Shown here piece by piece: positions 34,740 to 43,011 of a stretch of 48,734 nt of DNA. Where the stretch lies: positions 1 through 48,734 of the forward strand of contig JAHHGZ010000053.1 in assembly GCA_019359595.1 (NCBI GenBank), in the 5' to 3' direction. The position numbers and the translations under genes were made by a program. Within the stretch, counting starts at the first letter, position 1; every line of letters starts with the position of its first letter. Under the pieces are notes generated by a model. The model worked only from the letters and a program-made list of their open reading frames with translations. It did not search any database and was not told the origin of the DNA. The stretch is from Cyanomargarita calcarea GSE-NOS-MK-12-04C (lineage in GTDB: Bacteria; Cyanobacteriota; Cyanobacteriia; Cyanobacteriales; Nostocaceae).

Positions 34740-35698
34740 TTATTACTCCTGATTGTAAGTAATTTTGCAGATTGTCGGTTCAACTAAACGTATATCCAAG
34801 TTGAGAGGATGCAATTTGGTAGATTACCCACACATTCAGCAATTAGCGCTAGATCAATAGTGCATATATAAGTTTCTACCGGAGAATACACGTTTTCTAA
34901 TATTTACAATTGCTAGATATAGAGTATTTTTCTGAACAAATATAACGAAACCTTCTAATTAGGCTCACGTCAGCAGATTAAACCCTGAAAGTTTGCAAAA
35001 AAAGAGAATCGTACTCTGCGACTTATCTGTGCAAATGCTTCCACCAACAGGGCTTCAATTAACTTTTGATTGATACTCAAAATCTCTGATTATTTTCAAC
35101 TCAGACAAATAGACAGCACTTCTATAAAATATATAAAGGCTTCCGAAATTCACTCAGGCATGGGAAAAGTGCATCTATCCGTTGATAGATTCATTATAAC
35201 CTATTGTATGAAGCTTTATGTATAAATGAAAACTTATAACAAATGTGTACTGAGAGCTATTTGATTGCACTAGAACGTGCTGAGTCTATTTACTCACAGG
35301 AATATAGATAAAACTCTTGTGGGGTGGCATCGGAAGCGTCCTGTCAACAAAATTTCATTTATTAAGGGACTTCTAATGAAATAAATCTCAATTTTTTTGT
35401 AGTGTGGGCTTCGGTGCCCACCCCACAAGATTGAAGAATTTATTTTTTGGAAGTCCCTAAACAAGAGTGCAAAAATCTTTTTCATCTGCGTCCGACCTGA
35501 AGGGAAGGCTTACAGCGCCTACTGCGGTTAATTATCCTTTGAGTTGGGGGTTTAATACCCCGACCTAAGAAGGGTCGCTCGTTTTGAGTTGGGGTCTGAA
35601 TCCATATCTTGTAAACCTCTTCCTTCTTCCTTCTTCCTTCATTCAATTATTTTTGTCAATTATGAATACAGGGGGCAAATGACTGTAAGCCGTATCGC
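34740..35698. other. Long gene-free AT-rich region with nested inverted repeats
   Basis: About 960 bases hold the promoter of paralogue B but no gene. CTTGTGGGGTGG (35316-35327) pairs with CCACCCCACAAG (35418-35429). Interleaved with it, AGGGACTTCTAATGAAATAAAT (about 35366-35387, quoted here only as a motif of the GGGACTTC type) pairs imperfectly with ATTTATTTTTTGGAAGTCCC up to about 35457. Two elements are nested or overlapping. A 7-bp hairpin lies near 35173-35190. A 63-codon minus frame across the repeat is not a gene. Confidence 0.6.
35533..35649. repeat. GGGGTTTAATACCCC/CCTTCTTCC repeat, full copy 6
   Basis: It starts TTATCCTTTGAGTTGGGGGT and contains the GGGG..CCCC hairpin. A CGACC/GGTCG hairpin with the loop TAAGAAG follows, then GCTCGTTTTGAGTTGGGGTC, TGAATCCATATCTTGTAAAC, CTTCTTCC units and CATTCAATTA. 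Together with 43012-43129 it gives the best view of an intact element. Confidence 0.8.
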
Positions 35699-35911
35699 CT
35701 ATTCTTCTACTACATCAAATAAATCTTCCAAGACTACATCAAAAGTCAGAGCTAGTTTCTTGAGAGCGGTCAGATCGACAGTTGCTCTCTTAGGTACGCG
35801 CATATAGGTTTTAACCGTACCATAGGGAACTCCAGAACGGTCTGATACTTGCTTGATTGACCAGCCTTGTTTATCGGCAAATTCTTGAATTCTTAACCTT
35901 ACCAGACCCAT
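35699..35911 (-). CDS. Small XRE/Cro-type helix-turn-helix regulator
   Basis: From the ATG at 35911 the product is 70 residues and consists of little more than one HTH domain. LRIQEFADKQGWSIKQVSDR comes first, then SGVPYGTVKTYMR (recognition helix region) and LTALKKLALTFDVVLEDLFD. This is the five-helix Cro/C1-type layout common in cyanobacteria. It should bind DNA, probably as a dimer. Its targets are unknown; it may control itself or the coiled-coil paralogues nearby. The frame is open upstream to 35983, but those 24 residues do not look like the family. A full copy of the dispersed repeat lies about 50 bases downstream of its stop. Confidence 0.8.
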   Translation of the reverse strand: MGLVRLRIQEFADKQGWSIKQVSDRSGVPYGTVKTYMRVPKRATVDLTALKKLALTFDVVLEDLFDVVEE

Positions 35912-36074
35912 GCTTAAATTTTTAGTGAGTTCTCGCCAATTATTATATAATATTTTTAAAAAGCGATCGCCCAGGTCGATCAAACTAAAGCGATCGCTAA
36001 ATTAACAAAAATCCCAAATCTTACTTGGGTAAATATACCAACTAGGGTACATCTACAACTTGGGTCCATCTACT

Positions 36075-36518
36075 ATGATAGCAACATCGCAGCAAGTTAA
36101 TCCATTGGCGAGATTTGTCACAAAAGAAGCTATCGCCCTTCACTTGAAGATAGAAGTCGCACGAATCAAAGAAATCCGGCTGTGGCCAAATGTAATTCTA
36201 GTTGTAGCCCAAGGATTAACAAGATTTGTCAGTTATGCCGACATTCCGCCAATTATAGAAGTCGAACCGCCACAAACACCAGATTTCTCCCGTTGGCGCA
36301 AGCGCTGGAATAAGAGCGAAACCAAGCGTTCACCTGAATTTTGGGAAGAATTCTATCGGCAAAAATTTTGTGAAGCCGCTTCTGTTGCTGTGTTACAGAC
36401 TTGGGGAAGATTAGTAGGCATAATTAAATCAGTTATGAGCCAAACAGCCCTAGAGTCCTTGCGAACTCAGTATGCTGAAACAAAGAATACTCTCCAACTT
36501 TCTTTGTACCTATCTTAA
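36075..36518 (+). CDS. Uncharacterised cyanobacterial protein
   Basis: I do not recognise a named family for this 147-residue soluble protein. The N-terminal half, LARFVTKEAIALHLKIEVAR and IKEIRLWPNVILVVAQGLTR, looks like a small alpha/beta domain. A basic, Trp-rich segment (FSRWRKRWNKSETKRSPEFW) and a helical end follow. The ATG at 36075 is preferred over a TTG at 36060. A regulator-like gene is divergently placed on the left and typA follows 150 bases later on the same strand. Confidence 0.65.
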   Translation: MIATSQQVNPLARFVTKEAIALHLKIEVARIKEIRLWPNVILVVAQGLTRFVSYADIPPIIEVEPPQTPDFSRWRKRWNKSETKRSPEFWEEFYRQKFCEAASVAVLQTWGRLVGIIKSVMSQTALESLRTQYAETKNTLQLSLYLS

Positions 36519-36670
36519 GGCTGATGTGGTGCAAAACCCCCGAGAGATATTACCATTAAGATAGAATTATTAAGGCTTCTTTACAGAGTTACCTAATTAT
36601 TCTTAATTCTGTTAATACAGCCTAACACTGTATTGAAATATTAACCTCCTAAAGTTCACAAAACGCCTTT

Positions 36671-38464
36671 ATGACGCTTCCTATCCGTAACGTCGCTATT
36701 ATCGCCCACGTAGATCACGGCAAAACCACCCTGGTTGATGCTCTCCTCAAACAATCCGGCATTTTCCGCGAAGGCGAAGACGTTCCGGTTTGTGTCATGG
36801 ACTCGAACACCCTGGAACGAGAACGGGGTATCACCATTCTTTCCAAAAATACAGCGGTTCGGTATGGAGAAACGCTGATTAATATTGTCGATACTCCCGG
36901 ACACGCTGACTTCGGTGGTGAAGTTGAGCGAGTGTTAGGCATGGTTGACGGTTGCATCCTGATTGTCGATGCGAATGAAGGTCCGATGCCCCAGACACGC
37001 TTTGTGTTGAAAAAGGCTTTGGAAAAAGGATTGCGCCCACTTGTTGTTGTCAACAAAATCGACCGTCCTTCTTCAGATTCCCACAGCGCTATTGATAAAG
37101 TATTGGATCTGTTTATAGAATTAGGCGCAGATGACGACCAGTGCGATTTTACCTGTTTGTTCGCTTCCGGTTTAGCTGGCTTCGCTAAAGACAACCTGGA
37201 AGATGAATCGGTTGACATGAAACCTTTGTTTGAGGCGATTTTACGCCACGTTCCACCACCTGTCGGCGACCCCAACAAGCCCCTACAATTGCAAGTTACA
37301 ACCCTTGATTATTCTGAATATCTCGGTCGGATTGTAATTGGTCGGATTCATAACGGCACCGTCCGCATGGGACAACAAGCCGCTTTGATTACAGAGAAAG
37401 GTACCATTGTCAAGGGAAAAATCACCAAGCTGATGGGCTTTGAAGGCTTGAAGCGGGTGGAAATGGAAGAAGCAACGGCAGGTCACATTGTAGCAGTGGC
37501 TGGTTTTGCTGATGCGTATATCGGAGAAACGATTACAGACCCCAACGACCCGCAAGCTTTGCCACTAATTAAAGTGGATGAACCGACATTACAGATGACC
37601 TTCTGGGTGAATGATTCGCCCTTTGCCGGTCAAGAAGGTAAGTTGGTGACATCTCGCCAAGTACGCGATCGCCTGTTGCGAGAATTGGAAACAAACGTTG
37701 CTTTGCGGGTTGAGGAAACAGATTCACCCGATAAATTCCTGGTTTCAGGACGTGGTGAATTGCACCTCGGGATTTTAATCGAAACCATGCGTCGCGAAGG
37801 TTATGAGTTCCAAGTATCTCAGCCACAAGTAATTTACCGCGAAGTCAACGGACACCCTTGCGAACCTTTTGAGTGTTTGGTATTGGATGTTCCCGATGAT
37901 GCCGTAGGTGGTTGCATCGAACGTCTGGGACAGCGCAAAGGGGAAATGCAAGATATGCAAGTCGGTGGCAACGGACGCACCCAGCTTGAATTTGTAATTC
38001 CTGCCCGTGGTTTGGTGGGTTTCCGGGGTGAATTCATGCGCCTCACCCGTGGTGAAGGGATCATGAACCACAGCTTCTTGGATTATCGTGGTCTTAGTGG
38101 CGATATTGAAGCTCGGAACAAAGGTGTATTAATTTCCTTTGAAGAAGGAGTTTCAACCTTCTACGCCATGAAGAACGCTGAAGATAGAGGCTTGTTCTTT
38201 ATTTCACCCGGTACCAAAGTTTACAGGGGTATGATTGTGGGAGAACACAACCGTCCCCAAGACTTGGAACTGAACATTTGTAAAACCAAGCAATTAACCA
38301 ACCACCGGGCATCAGGTGGCGATGAATTGGTGCAGTTGCAAACACCAGTGGATATGAGTCTAGAGCGGGCTTTGGAGTACATTTCTGGTGACGAATTGGT
38401 GGAAGTAACTCCTCAATCAATTCGTCTGCGGAAGGTGTCGAAGAAGATGGCTGGTAAACGGTAA
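36671..38464 (+). CDS. typA: Ribosome-associated GTPase TypA/BipA
   Basis: This 597-residue translational GTPase is related to EF-G. G1 is AHVDHGKTTLVDALL near residue 10, and the switch I region RGITILSKN is near 52. G3 is DTPGHADFGGEVERV near 74 and G4 is NKID near 129. The C-terminal half has the TypA-specific PRGLVGFRGEFMRLTRGEGI and the IRLRKVSKK ending. It acts on the ribosome in stress and cold adaptation and in 50S assembly. The length is typical. A Rho-independent terminator follows at 38512, so it is probably a single-gene unit. Confidence 0.96.
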   Translation: MTLPIRNVAIIAHVDHGKTTLVDALLKQSGIFREGEDVPVCVMDSNTLERERGITILSKNTAVRYGETLINIVDTPGHADFGGEVERVLGMVDGCILIVDANEGPMPQTRFVLKKALEKGLRPLVVVNKIDRPSSDSHSAIDKVLDLFIELGADDDQCDFTCLFASGLAGFAKDNLEDESVDMKPLFEAILRHVPPPVGDPNKPLQLQVTTLDYSEYLGRIVIGRIHNGTVRMGQQAALITEKGTIVKGKITKLMGFEGLKRVEMEEATAGHIVAVAGFADAYIGETITDPNDPQALPLIKVDEPTLQMTFWVNDSPFAGQEGKLVTSRQVRDRLLRELETNVALRVEETDSPDKFLVSGRGELHLGILIETMRREGYEFQVSQPQVIYREVNGHPCEPFECLVLDVPDDAVGGCIERLGQRKGEMQDMQVGGNGRTQLEFVIPARGLVGFRGEFMRLTRGEGIMNHSFLDYRGLSGDIEARNKGVLISFEEGVSTFYAMKNAEDRGLFFISPGTKVYRGMIVGEHNRPQDLELNICKTKQLTNHRASGGDELVQLQTPVDMSLERALEYISGDELVEVTPQSIRLRKVSKKMAGKR

Positions 38465-38511
38465 TCGGATTTGCCCCCGAACCCAATTCTGTTCGGGAAG
38501 AAAATTCAAAG

Positions 38512-38547
38512 TCCCCCAAAGTTGGGGGATTTATTTCTGTTTTTTTA
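38512..38547 (+). terminator. Intrinsic terminator of typA
   Basis: TCCCCCAA (38512-38519) pairs with TTGGGGGA (38522-38529), followed by TTTATTTCTGTTTTTTT. A second smaller hairpin, CCCGAAC/GTTCGGG, precedes it near 38476-38497. Confidence 0.85.
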
Positions 38548-38587
38548 CCCATCATAATTAAATTAATAACATTTTCATAACGGCTAC

Positions 38588-38995
38588 TTAATTACCAGTA
38601 GGTTGAAAGCGCAAACAACAGAGCGATCGCACTTTTCCAATAGCGTCAAAATCACGATCATTATGAACCAGAGTCAGTTGGGATTCAATCGCTAGTTGGG
38701 CAATGCAGCAGTCAATACTGCTTCTAACTGTCAGCCCCTGTCGCTGCAAATCGTAGTAAATCCGAGCAGCGGCAAACCAAGTATTAGCAGTTGGTTCGAT
38801 GTAATCTTGTTCTCGGAGGTAAGTTTGTAATAATGCCCACTCACGCTCATCTCGACAACCTTGTAATAGTTCAATCAGAGTAAATCGACTCAGAAAGATG
38901 CTTTCATCCTTTACAAACGTTTGGAGAGATTGATTCGCTGTACCTGTGCGATCGCGGAAAACACTCACCCAAACCGATGTATCAACCAGAAACAT
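38588..38995 (-). CDS. VapC-like PIN-domain toxin ribonuclease
   Basis: From the ATG at 38995 the product is 135 residues. The acidic residues of a PIN nuclease are present: Asp in MFLVDTSVWV, Glu in FTLIELLQG, Asp in SSIDCCIAQLA and Asp in LVHNDRDFDAIG. The family is a magnesium-dependent RNase, typically cleaving tRNA or rRNA when freed from its VapB antitoxin. Its start overlaps the end of a VapB-like frame by 14 bases, the usual order. The antitoxin, however, appears 5'-truncated (38982-39152). The frame extends up to 39052 but that part belongs to the antitoxin. Confidence 0.9.
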   Translation of the reverse strand: MFLVDTSVWVSVFRDRTGTANQSLQTFVKDESIFLSRFTLIELLQGCRDEREWALLQTYLREQDYIEPTANTWFAAARIYYDLQRQGLTVRSSIDCCIAQLAIESQLTLVHNDRDFDAIGKVRSLCCLRFQPTGN

Positions 38996-39152
38996 TTCGA
39001 TTTTCTCGCAATGCTTTGTAGTCGTAGTCAGGAGAAAATTCAATTTGCCCACTTAAGTCAAGTAAGTTACGCTTTTTGCGTGTGCGGATTAGTTCTTGCA
39101 GGGCAAGATTGATCAGCCATACCGTTATGATGAGGACTGGGAAGTTTTGCAA
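38982..39152 (-). pseudogene. 5'-truncated VapB-like antitoxin
   Basis: A frame ending with TGA at 38984-38982 reads LINLALQELIRTRKKRNLLD, then LSGQIEFSPDYDYKALRENR. This is the C-terminal two-thirds of a VapB antitoxin, including the toxin-wrapping tail with the YDYK motif. The N-terminal ribbon-helix-helix strand (TN-IDD type) is not found. Upstream the frame turns into unrelated ALQNFPVLIITVW and meets a TAG near 39175, right at the pilT stop. A TTG at 39152 could start a 56-residue product that would still neutralise VapC but not bind DNA. Confidence 0.6.
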
Positions 39153-39169
39153 CGCAGTTCTTAAAGCGA

Positions 39170-40399
39170 TTACCTAGGGTTATAATCGTAATTCTTGTCA
39201 GAATTCCTCCTGGTAGAGTGGGATGGATTAACACCTTCATTTCTGGCACGACGACGCAAGTCCCCAACATCAGGTGAGGAGTTCACTGCATCCTCAATAC
39301 TAATTTCACCAGTTAGCATCATTTTGCACAGAGTTTGATTGATAACTTGCATTCCCTCACCAGGGCTATCTTCCATCAGTTGATAAGCTTCTACTTCTTC
39401 ACCCTTGAGGAGATAATCTGCCATTGCGGGTGTATTTAGCAGAATTTCCATTGCTGCTGTCCGTCGTCCGTCAGTGGTGGGAAGTAAAAGTTGGGCAATA
39501 ATAGCCACCAAAGAATCAAGAATTTGTACCCGCATTGCCGCTTGTTCGTCGGGATTATATATGTTTACCAAGCGATTGATGGCAGCGATCGCATTTTTTG
39601 TATGTAGGGTACCCAAAACTAGGTGACCTGTTTGTGCAGCTTTCAGTGCAGTATCTACAGTGATGCGATCGCGCATTTCCCCAATTAAAATGACATCTGG
39701 GTCTTCCCGCAACACAGACCGCAAGGCATGATTAAATTCATGGGTATGCAATCCCACTTCCCGCTGACTAATTAAGCATTTTTGGGAAGTGTGGACGTAT
39801 TCAATCGGGTCTTCAATCGTCATGATATGCTTTTGCACTGTCTCATTGAGATGACGAATCATTGCAGCCAAGGTTGTAGATTTCCCCGAACCTGTGGGAC
39901 CGGTAACTAAAATTAACCCGGCTCTTCTACTAATAATGTGTTTGAGAACAGGTGGTAGCCCCATACTGTCAATATCAGGCACTTCTAGTGTTATTAATCG
40001 CAGGACTATTGCTCCACCTGTCAGGGTTTCAAAACAATTCACCCGACAGCGCAAAAACCCAGGATAAAAAATCGCTGTATCCAATTCCTTTGTTTCTGCG
40101 AATCGCTGTCTTTGAGAAGGAGTGAGAATTTCTACCAGATATGACTCAAAAATTTTGGGCGTAACTTTCTCGGAGTATTCGCACAATACCATTTGACTGC
40201 GAATTCGGAATCGGGGAACCTCACCGACCCGGATATGAATATCAGAAGCTTGCTTTGCATGAGCATCCCGCACCATCTGCTGAATTGAGATCGCTTTTTG
40301 ATGTACTTGAGTAACCCTTTGTTGTAGTGGGTTATTAGGTGGTGGTGGTAGATGCCCTAGTTTTGCAGTTTGAAACGGGGACGTGATTGCTTCGTCCAT
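39170..40399 (-). CDS. pilT: Type IV pilus retraction ATPase PilT
   Basis: From the ATG at 40399 the product is 409 residues. It is a hexameric retraction motor of the PilT family. HAKQASDIHIRVGE near residue 43 is the N-terminal PAS-like domain. Walker A is GPTGSGKSTT near 165, the Asp box follows, and Walker B lies in LREDPDVILIGEMRD near 230. The His box is GHLVLGTLHTKNA near 258. PilT drives twitching or phototactic motility and DNA uptake. The frame continues upstream to 40522, but that part is encoded by a dispersed repeat (RRERSSAERSE), so 40399 is chosen. It is longer than the roughly 350-residue proteobacterial PilT because of N- and C-terminal extensions. Confidence 0.92.
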   Translation of the reverse strand: MDEAITSPFQTAKLGHLPPPPNNPLQQRVTQVHQKAISIQQMVRDAHAKQASDIHIRVGEVPRFRIRSQMVLCEYSEKVTPKIFESYLVEILTPSQRQRFAETKELDTAIFYPGFLRCRVNCFETLTGGAIVLRLITLEVPDIDSMGLPPVLKHIISRRAGLILVTGPTGSGKSTTLAAMIRHLNETVQKHIMTIEDPIEYVHTSQKCLISQREVGLHTHEFNHALRSVLREDPDVILIGEMRDRITVDTALKAAQTGHLVLGTLHTKNAIAAINRLVNIYNPDEQAAMRVQILDSLVAIIAQLLLPTTDGRRTAAMEILLNTPAMADYLLKGEEVEAYQLMEDSPGEGMQVINQTLCKMMLTGEISIEDAVNSSPDVGDLRRRARNEGVNPSHSTRRNSDKNYDYNPR

Positions 40400-40420
40400 T
40401 GGGGAAACCTCTAGCAGATG

Positions 40421-40530
40421 TTGAATGAAGGAAGAAGGAAGAAGGAAGAAGGAATTCGTAAGAGGTTTACAAGATGTGGATTCAGACCGTTCGGCTGAGG
40501 AGCGCTCACGGCGAACCCCCAACTCCCGGA
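40421..40530. repeat. CCTTCTTCC-family repeat with an inserted small element (reverse orientation)
   Basis: Read in reverse, it runs GAATGAAGGAAGAAGG, GAATTCGTAAGAGGTTTACAAGAT and GGATTCAGACC. The central hairpin region of the other copies is replaced by GTTCGGCTGAGGAGCGCTCA and CGGCGAAC, after which CCCCCAACTC resumes. The substitute has the look of another very small repeat (GTTCG..CGAAC ends). It lies just upstream of the pilT start. The rest of the 40400-40777 gap shows GTTAACGGTTAACGG short repeats and no gene. Confidence 0.65.
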
Positions 40531-40777
40531 TTAACAGGATGGTCTTGGTGATTGGTCATTTGTCAAAAAAAATAACAAAGTTTTTAATTGACCGCGAACA
40601 TACCTAGAAAGTTAATGTACACTGAACTAAGTTAATCTACCCTTTTGCAGACTGCTCTTCATAAACTCTTCAGCAAACTACGCTCCTACTGTTAAAACTA
40701 GATATTGATGAGTTACTCTAGGAATTCAAAATAATTATTTGTTAACGGTTAACGGTTAATTGTTAACTGCCAATTTT

Positions 40778-41935
40778 ATGAAAATAATTAAGCGGATTAC
40801 CAAGTGGTTAGAAATTCGTGCCTGTGCCCCTGCATACAGCGGTTGGGTATTGGCGGGAATTTCTCTTTGTTTTTTTGGGGCGGCAATCAATACGATGGCT
40901 GGTTGGCTGTATGTTATCAGTGGAGTCAGTTTTGCTCTATTGGCTGTAGCAGCTGTTTTACCGGCGATCTCGCTTCGAGGTTTAACAGTCAACCGTCTTC
41001 CCATCCAACCAGTGACAGCTTCATCCGAGTTAACTGTTGAGTTAGAAATCCACAATCAAAGCCTAAAGCCTGTTTCCCTGCTCCTTGTTGAAGATATCCT
41101 CCCATTCATTTTTGGAAAACCAATAAAACAGGCAATTGAAACTATTCCCGTTGGTGGAAATTACCGTTGGAAATACTACTACCCAACCCAACGCCGGGGA
41201 GTTTATCGCTGGCAAACTGTAGAATTAGCCAGTGGTGCGCCTTTAGGATTATTCTGGAGTCGGCGTCAACGAGAGGTTACAGCCAAGGCAATCGTTTATC
41301 CGACAGTATTACCCCTCACCAGTTGCCCCTTAGTGGATGAAATAGGACAAGATGAGAGTCTCAGAAGCGATTTTCGTGGTAGACCCTTACTGACTGCAAC
41401 CGAAGGACTAGTGCGATCGCTTCGTCCCTACCGTACAGGTGATGCGATGCGCCTTATTCACTGGCGTACTAGTGCCCGAAGAGGGGAATTACGAGTCCGA
41501 GAATTAGAAATAGTTACAGGTGGAGAAGACATTATTATTGCCCTCGACAGTGCTGGAAGTTGGGAAGAAGAAAATTTTGAGCAAGCAGTAATTGCCGCAG
41601 CATCTATGTATGTTTATGCACAGAACCAACAAATACAAGTGCAATTGTGGACGGCATCGACAGGTTTGGTCAAAGGCGATCGCTTTGTTCTAGAAACGCT
41701 AGCAGCAACCACAGCACAAGAAGACACGAGCAATCCTCACGGAATAAGCAATATTGCGATTTGGCTAACTCAAAACCCGCTCACACTCTTGAACCTTCCT
41801 CAAGGCAGTCGTTGGGTGCTGTGGGACAATCTTTCATCACCAGCACAAGCGATCGTCAATAGAGATTATCCCGGCGTTCTCATACAGCATACAGAACCAC
41901 TGCAACCTCAACTGCAAAAATCCTTAAATAAATAA
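40778..41935 (+). CDS. DUF58 domain-containing protein
   Basis: This 385-residue protein has two N-terminal membrane helices (about 22-60, GWVLAGISLCFFGAAINTMA and LYVISGVSFALLAVAAVLPA). A beta-rich region and a DUF58 domain follow, with the hallmark RPYRTGDAMRLIHWRTSARR near residue 220 and LRVRELE just after. The end has a von Willebrand factor A-like flavour (IIIALDSAGSWEEE with a DxS-type start). DUF58 proteins usually sit with MoxR ATPases and transglutaminase-like genes and act in envelope or stress functions. Neither partner is adjacent here. The ATG at 40778 follows a GTTAAC-rich repeat, and a TTG at 40760 is an alternative. Confidence 0.85.
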   Translation: MKIIKRITKWLEIRACAPAYSGWVLAGISLCFFGAAINTMAGWLYVISGVSFALLAVAAVLPAISLRGLTVNRLPIQPVTASSELTVELEIHNQSLKPVSLLLVEDILPFIFGKPIKQAIETIPVGGNYRWKYYYPTQRRGVYRWQTVELASGAPLGLFWSRRQREVTAKAIVYPTVLPLTSCPLVDEIGQDESLRSDFRGRPLLTATEGLVRSLRPYRTGDAMRLIHWRTSARRGELRVRELEIVTGGEDIIIALDSAGSWEEENFEQAVIAAASMYVYAQNQQIQVQLWTASTGLVKGDRFVLETLAATTAQEDTSNPHGISNIAIWLTQNPLTLLNLPQGSRWVLWDNLSSPAQAIVNRDYPGVLIQHTEPLQPQLQKSLNK

Positions 41936-42104
41936 AAAATAAATTACATTTTGTTAAAAAAATTTGCCTTATTCAGGAAAATGAGCTACTAAGACGTTCC
42001 CTTAATCCAAAATCTAGATTAAGAGGGGTAAATCTCCCCAGTTATGGCCAACATAGGCTGAGGTACAATGCAAAGAAATGTTTAAATTATGAGTAACATT
42101 CTCT

Positions 42105-42470
42105 ATGATTGGATCGGAAGTGAATACAAAATCCAGCGATAAAAACCTAGAAGCAATGCGGCATTTTTCCGAACAATATGCCAAACGGACTGGAACTTAC
42201 TTCTGTGCAGAGCCTTCCGTTACTGCAGTTGTAATTGAAGGACTTGCCAAGCATAAAGACGATCTTGGCGCTCCTTTGTGCCCTTGTCGTCACTATGAAG
42301 ACAAACAAGCCGAAGTTGCAGCTACTTTTTGGAATTGTCCCTGCGTGCCGATGCGGGAGCGCAAAGAGTGTCACTGTATGCTGTTCCTAACTCCAGAGAA
42401 TGAGTTCGCCGGCCTTCAACAAGATATCTCTCTGGAGACAATCAAAGAAGTAAGAGACAGCATGGGTTAA
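42105..42470 (+). CDS. ftrC: Ferredoxin-thioredoxin reductase catalytic (beta) subunit FtrC
   Basis: This 121-residue protein holds all the cysteines that build the 4Fe-4S cluster and the adjacent redox disulfide: CPC at 59-61 (CPCRHYEDK), CPC at 78-80 (NCPCVPMRER) and CHC at 89-91 (CHCMLFL). The enzyme passes electrons from photosystem I-reduced ferredoxin to thioredoxins and so sets the light-dependent redox state of the Calvin cycle and other targets. The length is normal. Its TAA overlaps the ATG of the DUF309 gene by one base (TAATG), implying translational coupling. Confidence 0.96.
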   Translation: MIGSEVNTKSSDKNLEAMRHFSEQYAKRTGTYFCAEPSVTAVVIEGLAKHKDDLGAPLCPCRHYEDKQAEVAATFWNCPCVPMRERKECHCMLFLTPENEFAGLQQDISLETIKEVRDSMG

Positions 42471-42850
42471 TGGACATACCTCTTGAGTTCAAGGAAGGTG
42501 TAGAGCAGTTCAATACTGGGCAGTTCTATGCCTGTCACGACACTTTAGAGGCTCTGTGGATTGAAGCTACAGAGCCAGAAAAAACCTTTTATCAAGGTAT
42601 TCTGCAAATAGCTGTTGCCTTATATCATCTGGGTAACGCTAACGGGCGAGGTGCAATGATATTGTTGGGTGAGGGAAGCAATCGCCTGCGACGTTATCCA
42701 TCGATTTTTAACGGCATAGATGTTGACGAATTATTAGATGTTAGTGCGGCACTCTTGAAATCACTACAACAAACAGCACCAGAAGATATTGCATCGATTA
42801 AGCTGGGCGAAGATGATACTTATCCTTTGCCCAAAATTCTTTTCGTTTAG
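42470..42850 (+). CDS. DUF309 domain-containing protein
   Basis: This 126-residue helical protein has the DUF309 core. FKEGVEQFNTGQFYACHDTL lies near residue 6 and EALWIEATEPEKTFYQGILQ near 27. IAVALYHLGNANGRGAMILL follows near 47, then RLRRYP. The conserved Glu, His, Asp and Trp in the first helix pair (FN.G.FYACHDTLE.LW) suggest a binding or catalytic site, but no activity is established. It is translationally coupled to ftrC through a TAATG overlap, hinting at a shared role in redox control. That link is an inference. Confidence 0.9.
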   Translation: MDIPLEFKEGVEQFNTGQFYACHDTLEALWIEATEPEKTFYQGILQIAVALYHLGNANGRGAMILLGEGSNRLRRYPSIFNGIDVDELLDVSAALLKSLQQTAPEDIASIKLGEDDTYPLPKILFV

Positions 42851-43011
42851 GTTAGTGCTTGGTTGTAATTCTGTAGCTTTGGCAAAAAGTGGTCAGGTTT
42901 TCTGCCGCTTTATTCCTGTTGGGTGCTTACAAAGAAAAATATTAGGCTGTAGCGCATTTTACTTGCATTCCTTTGATGGCAGATGAGAATCTGGGGCTAA
43001 ACTTTTGATTT
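42851..43011. other. Downstream region of DUF309 gene
   Basis: There is no recognisable gene or terminator. This is the left part of a 465-base gap between the DUF309 and lptA-like genes; the middle is a dispersed repeat (43012-43129) and the right part (43130-43315) should hold the lptA promoter. Confidence 0.4.

Noticed and set aside
35294-35485. A 63-codon minus-strand frame
   Set aside because: It is made entirely of the inverted-repeat elements.
36715-37278. 187-codon minus-strand frame across typA
   Set aside because: It is antisense to the conserved GTPase domain and matches no family.
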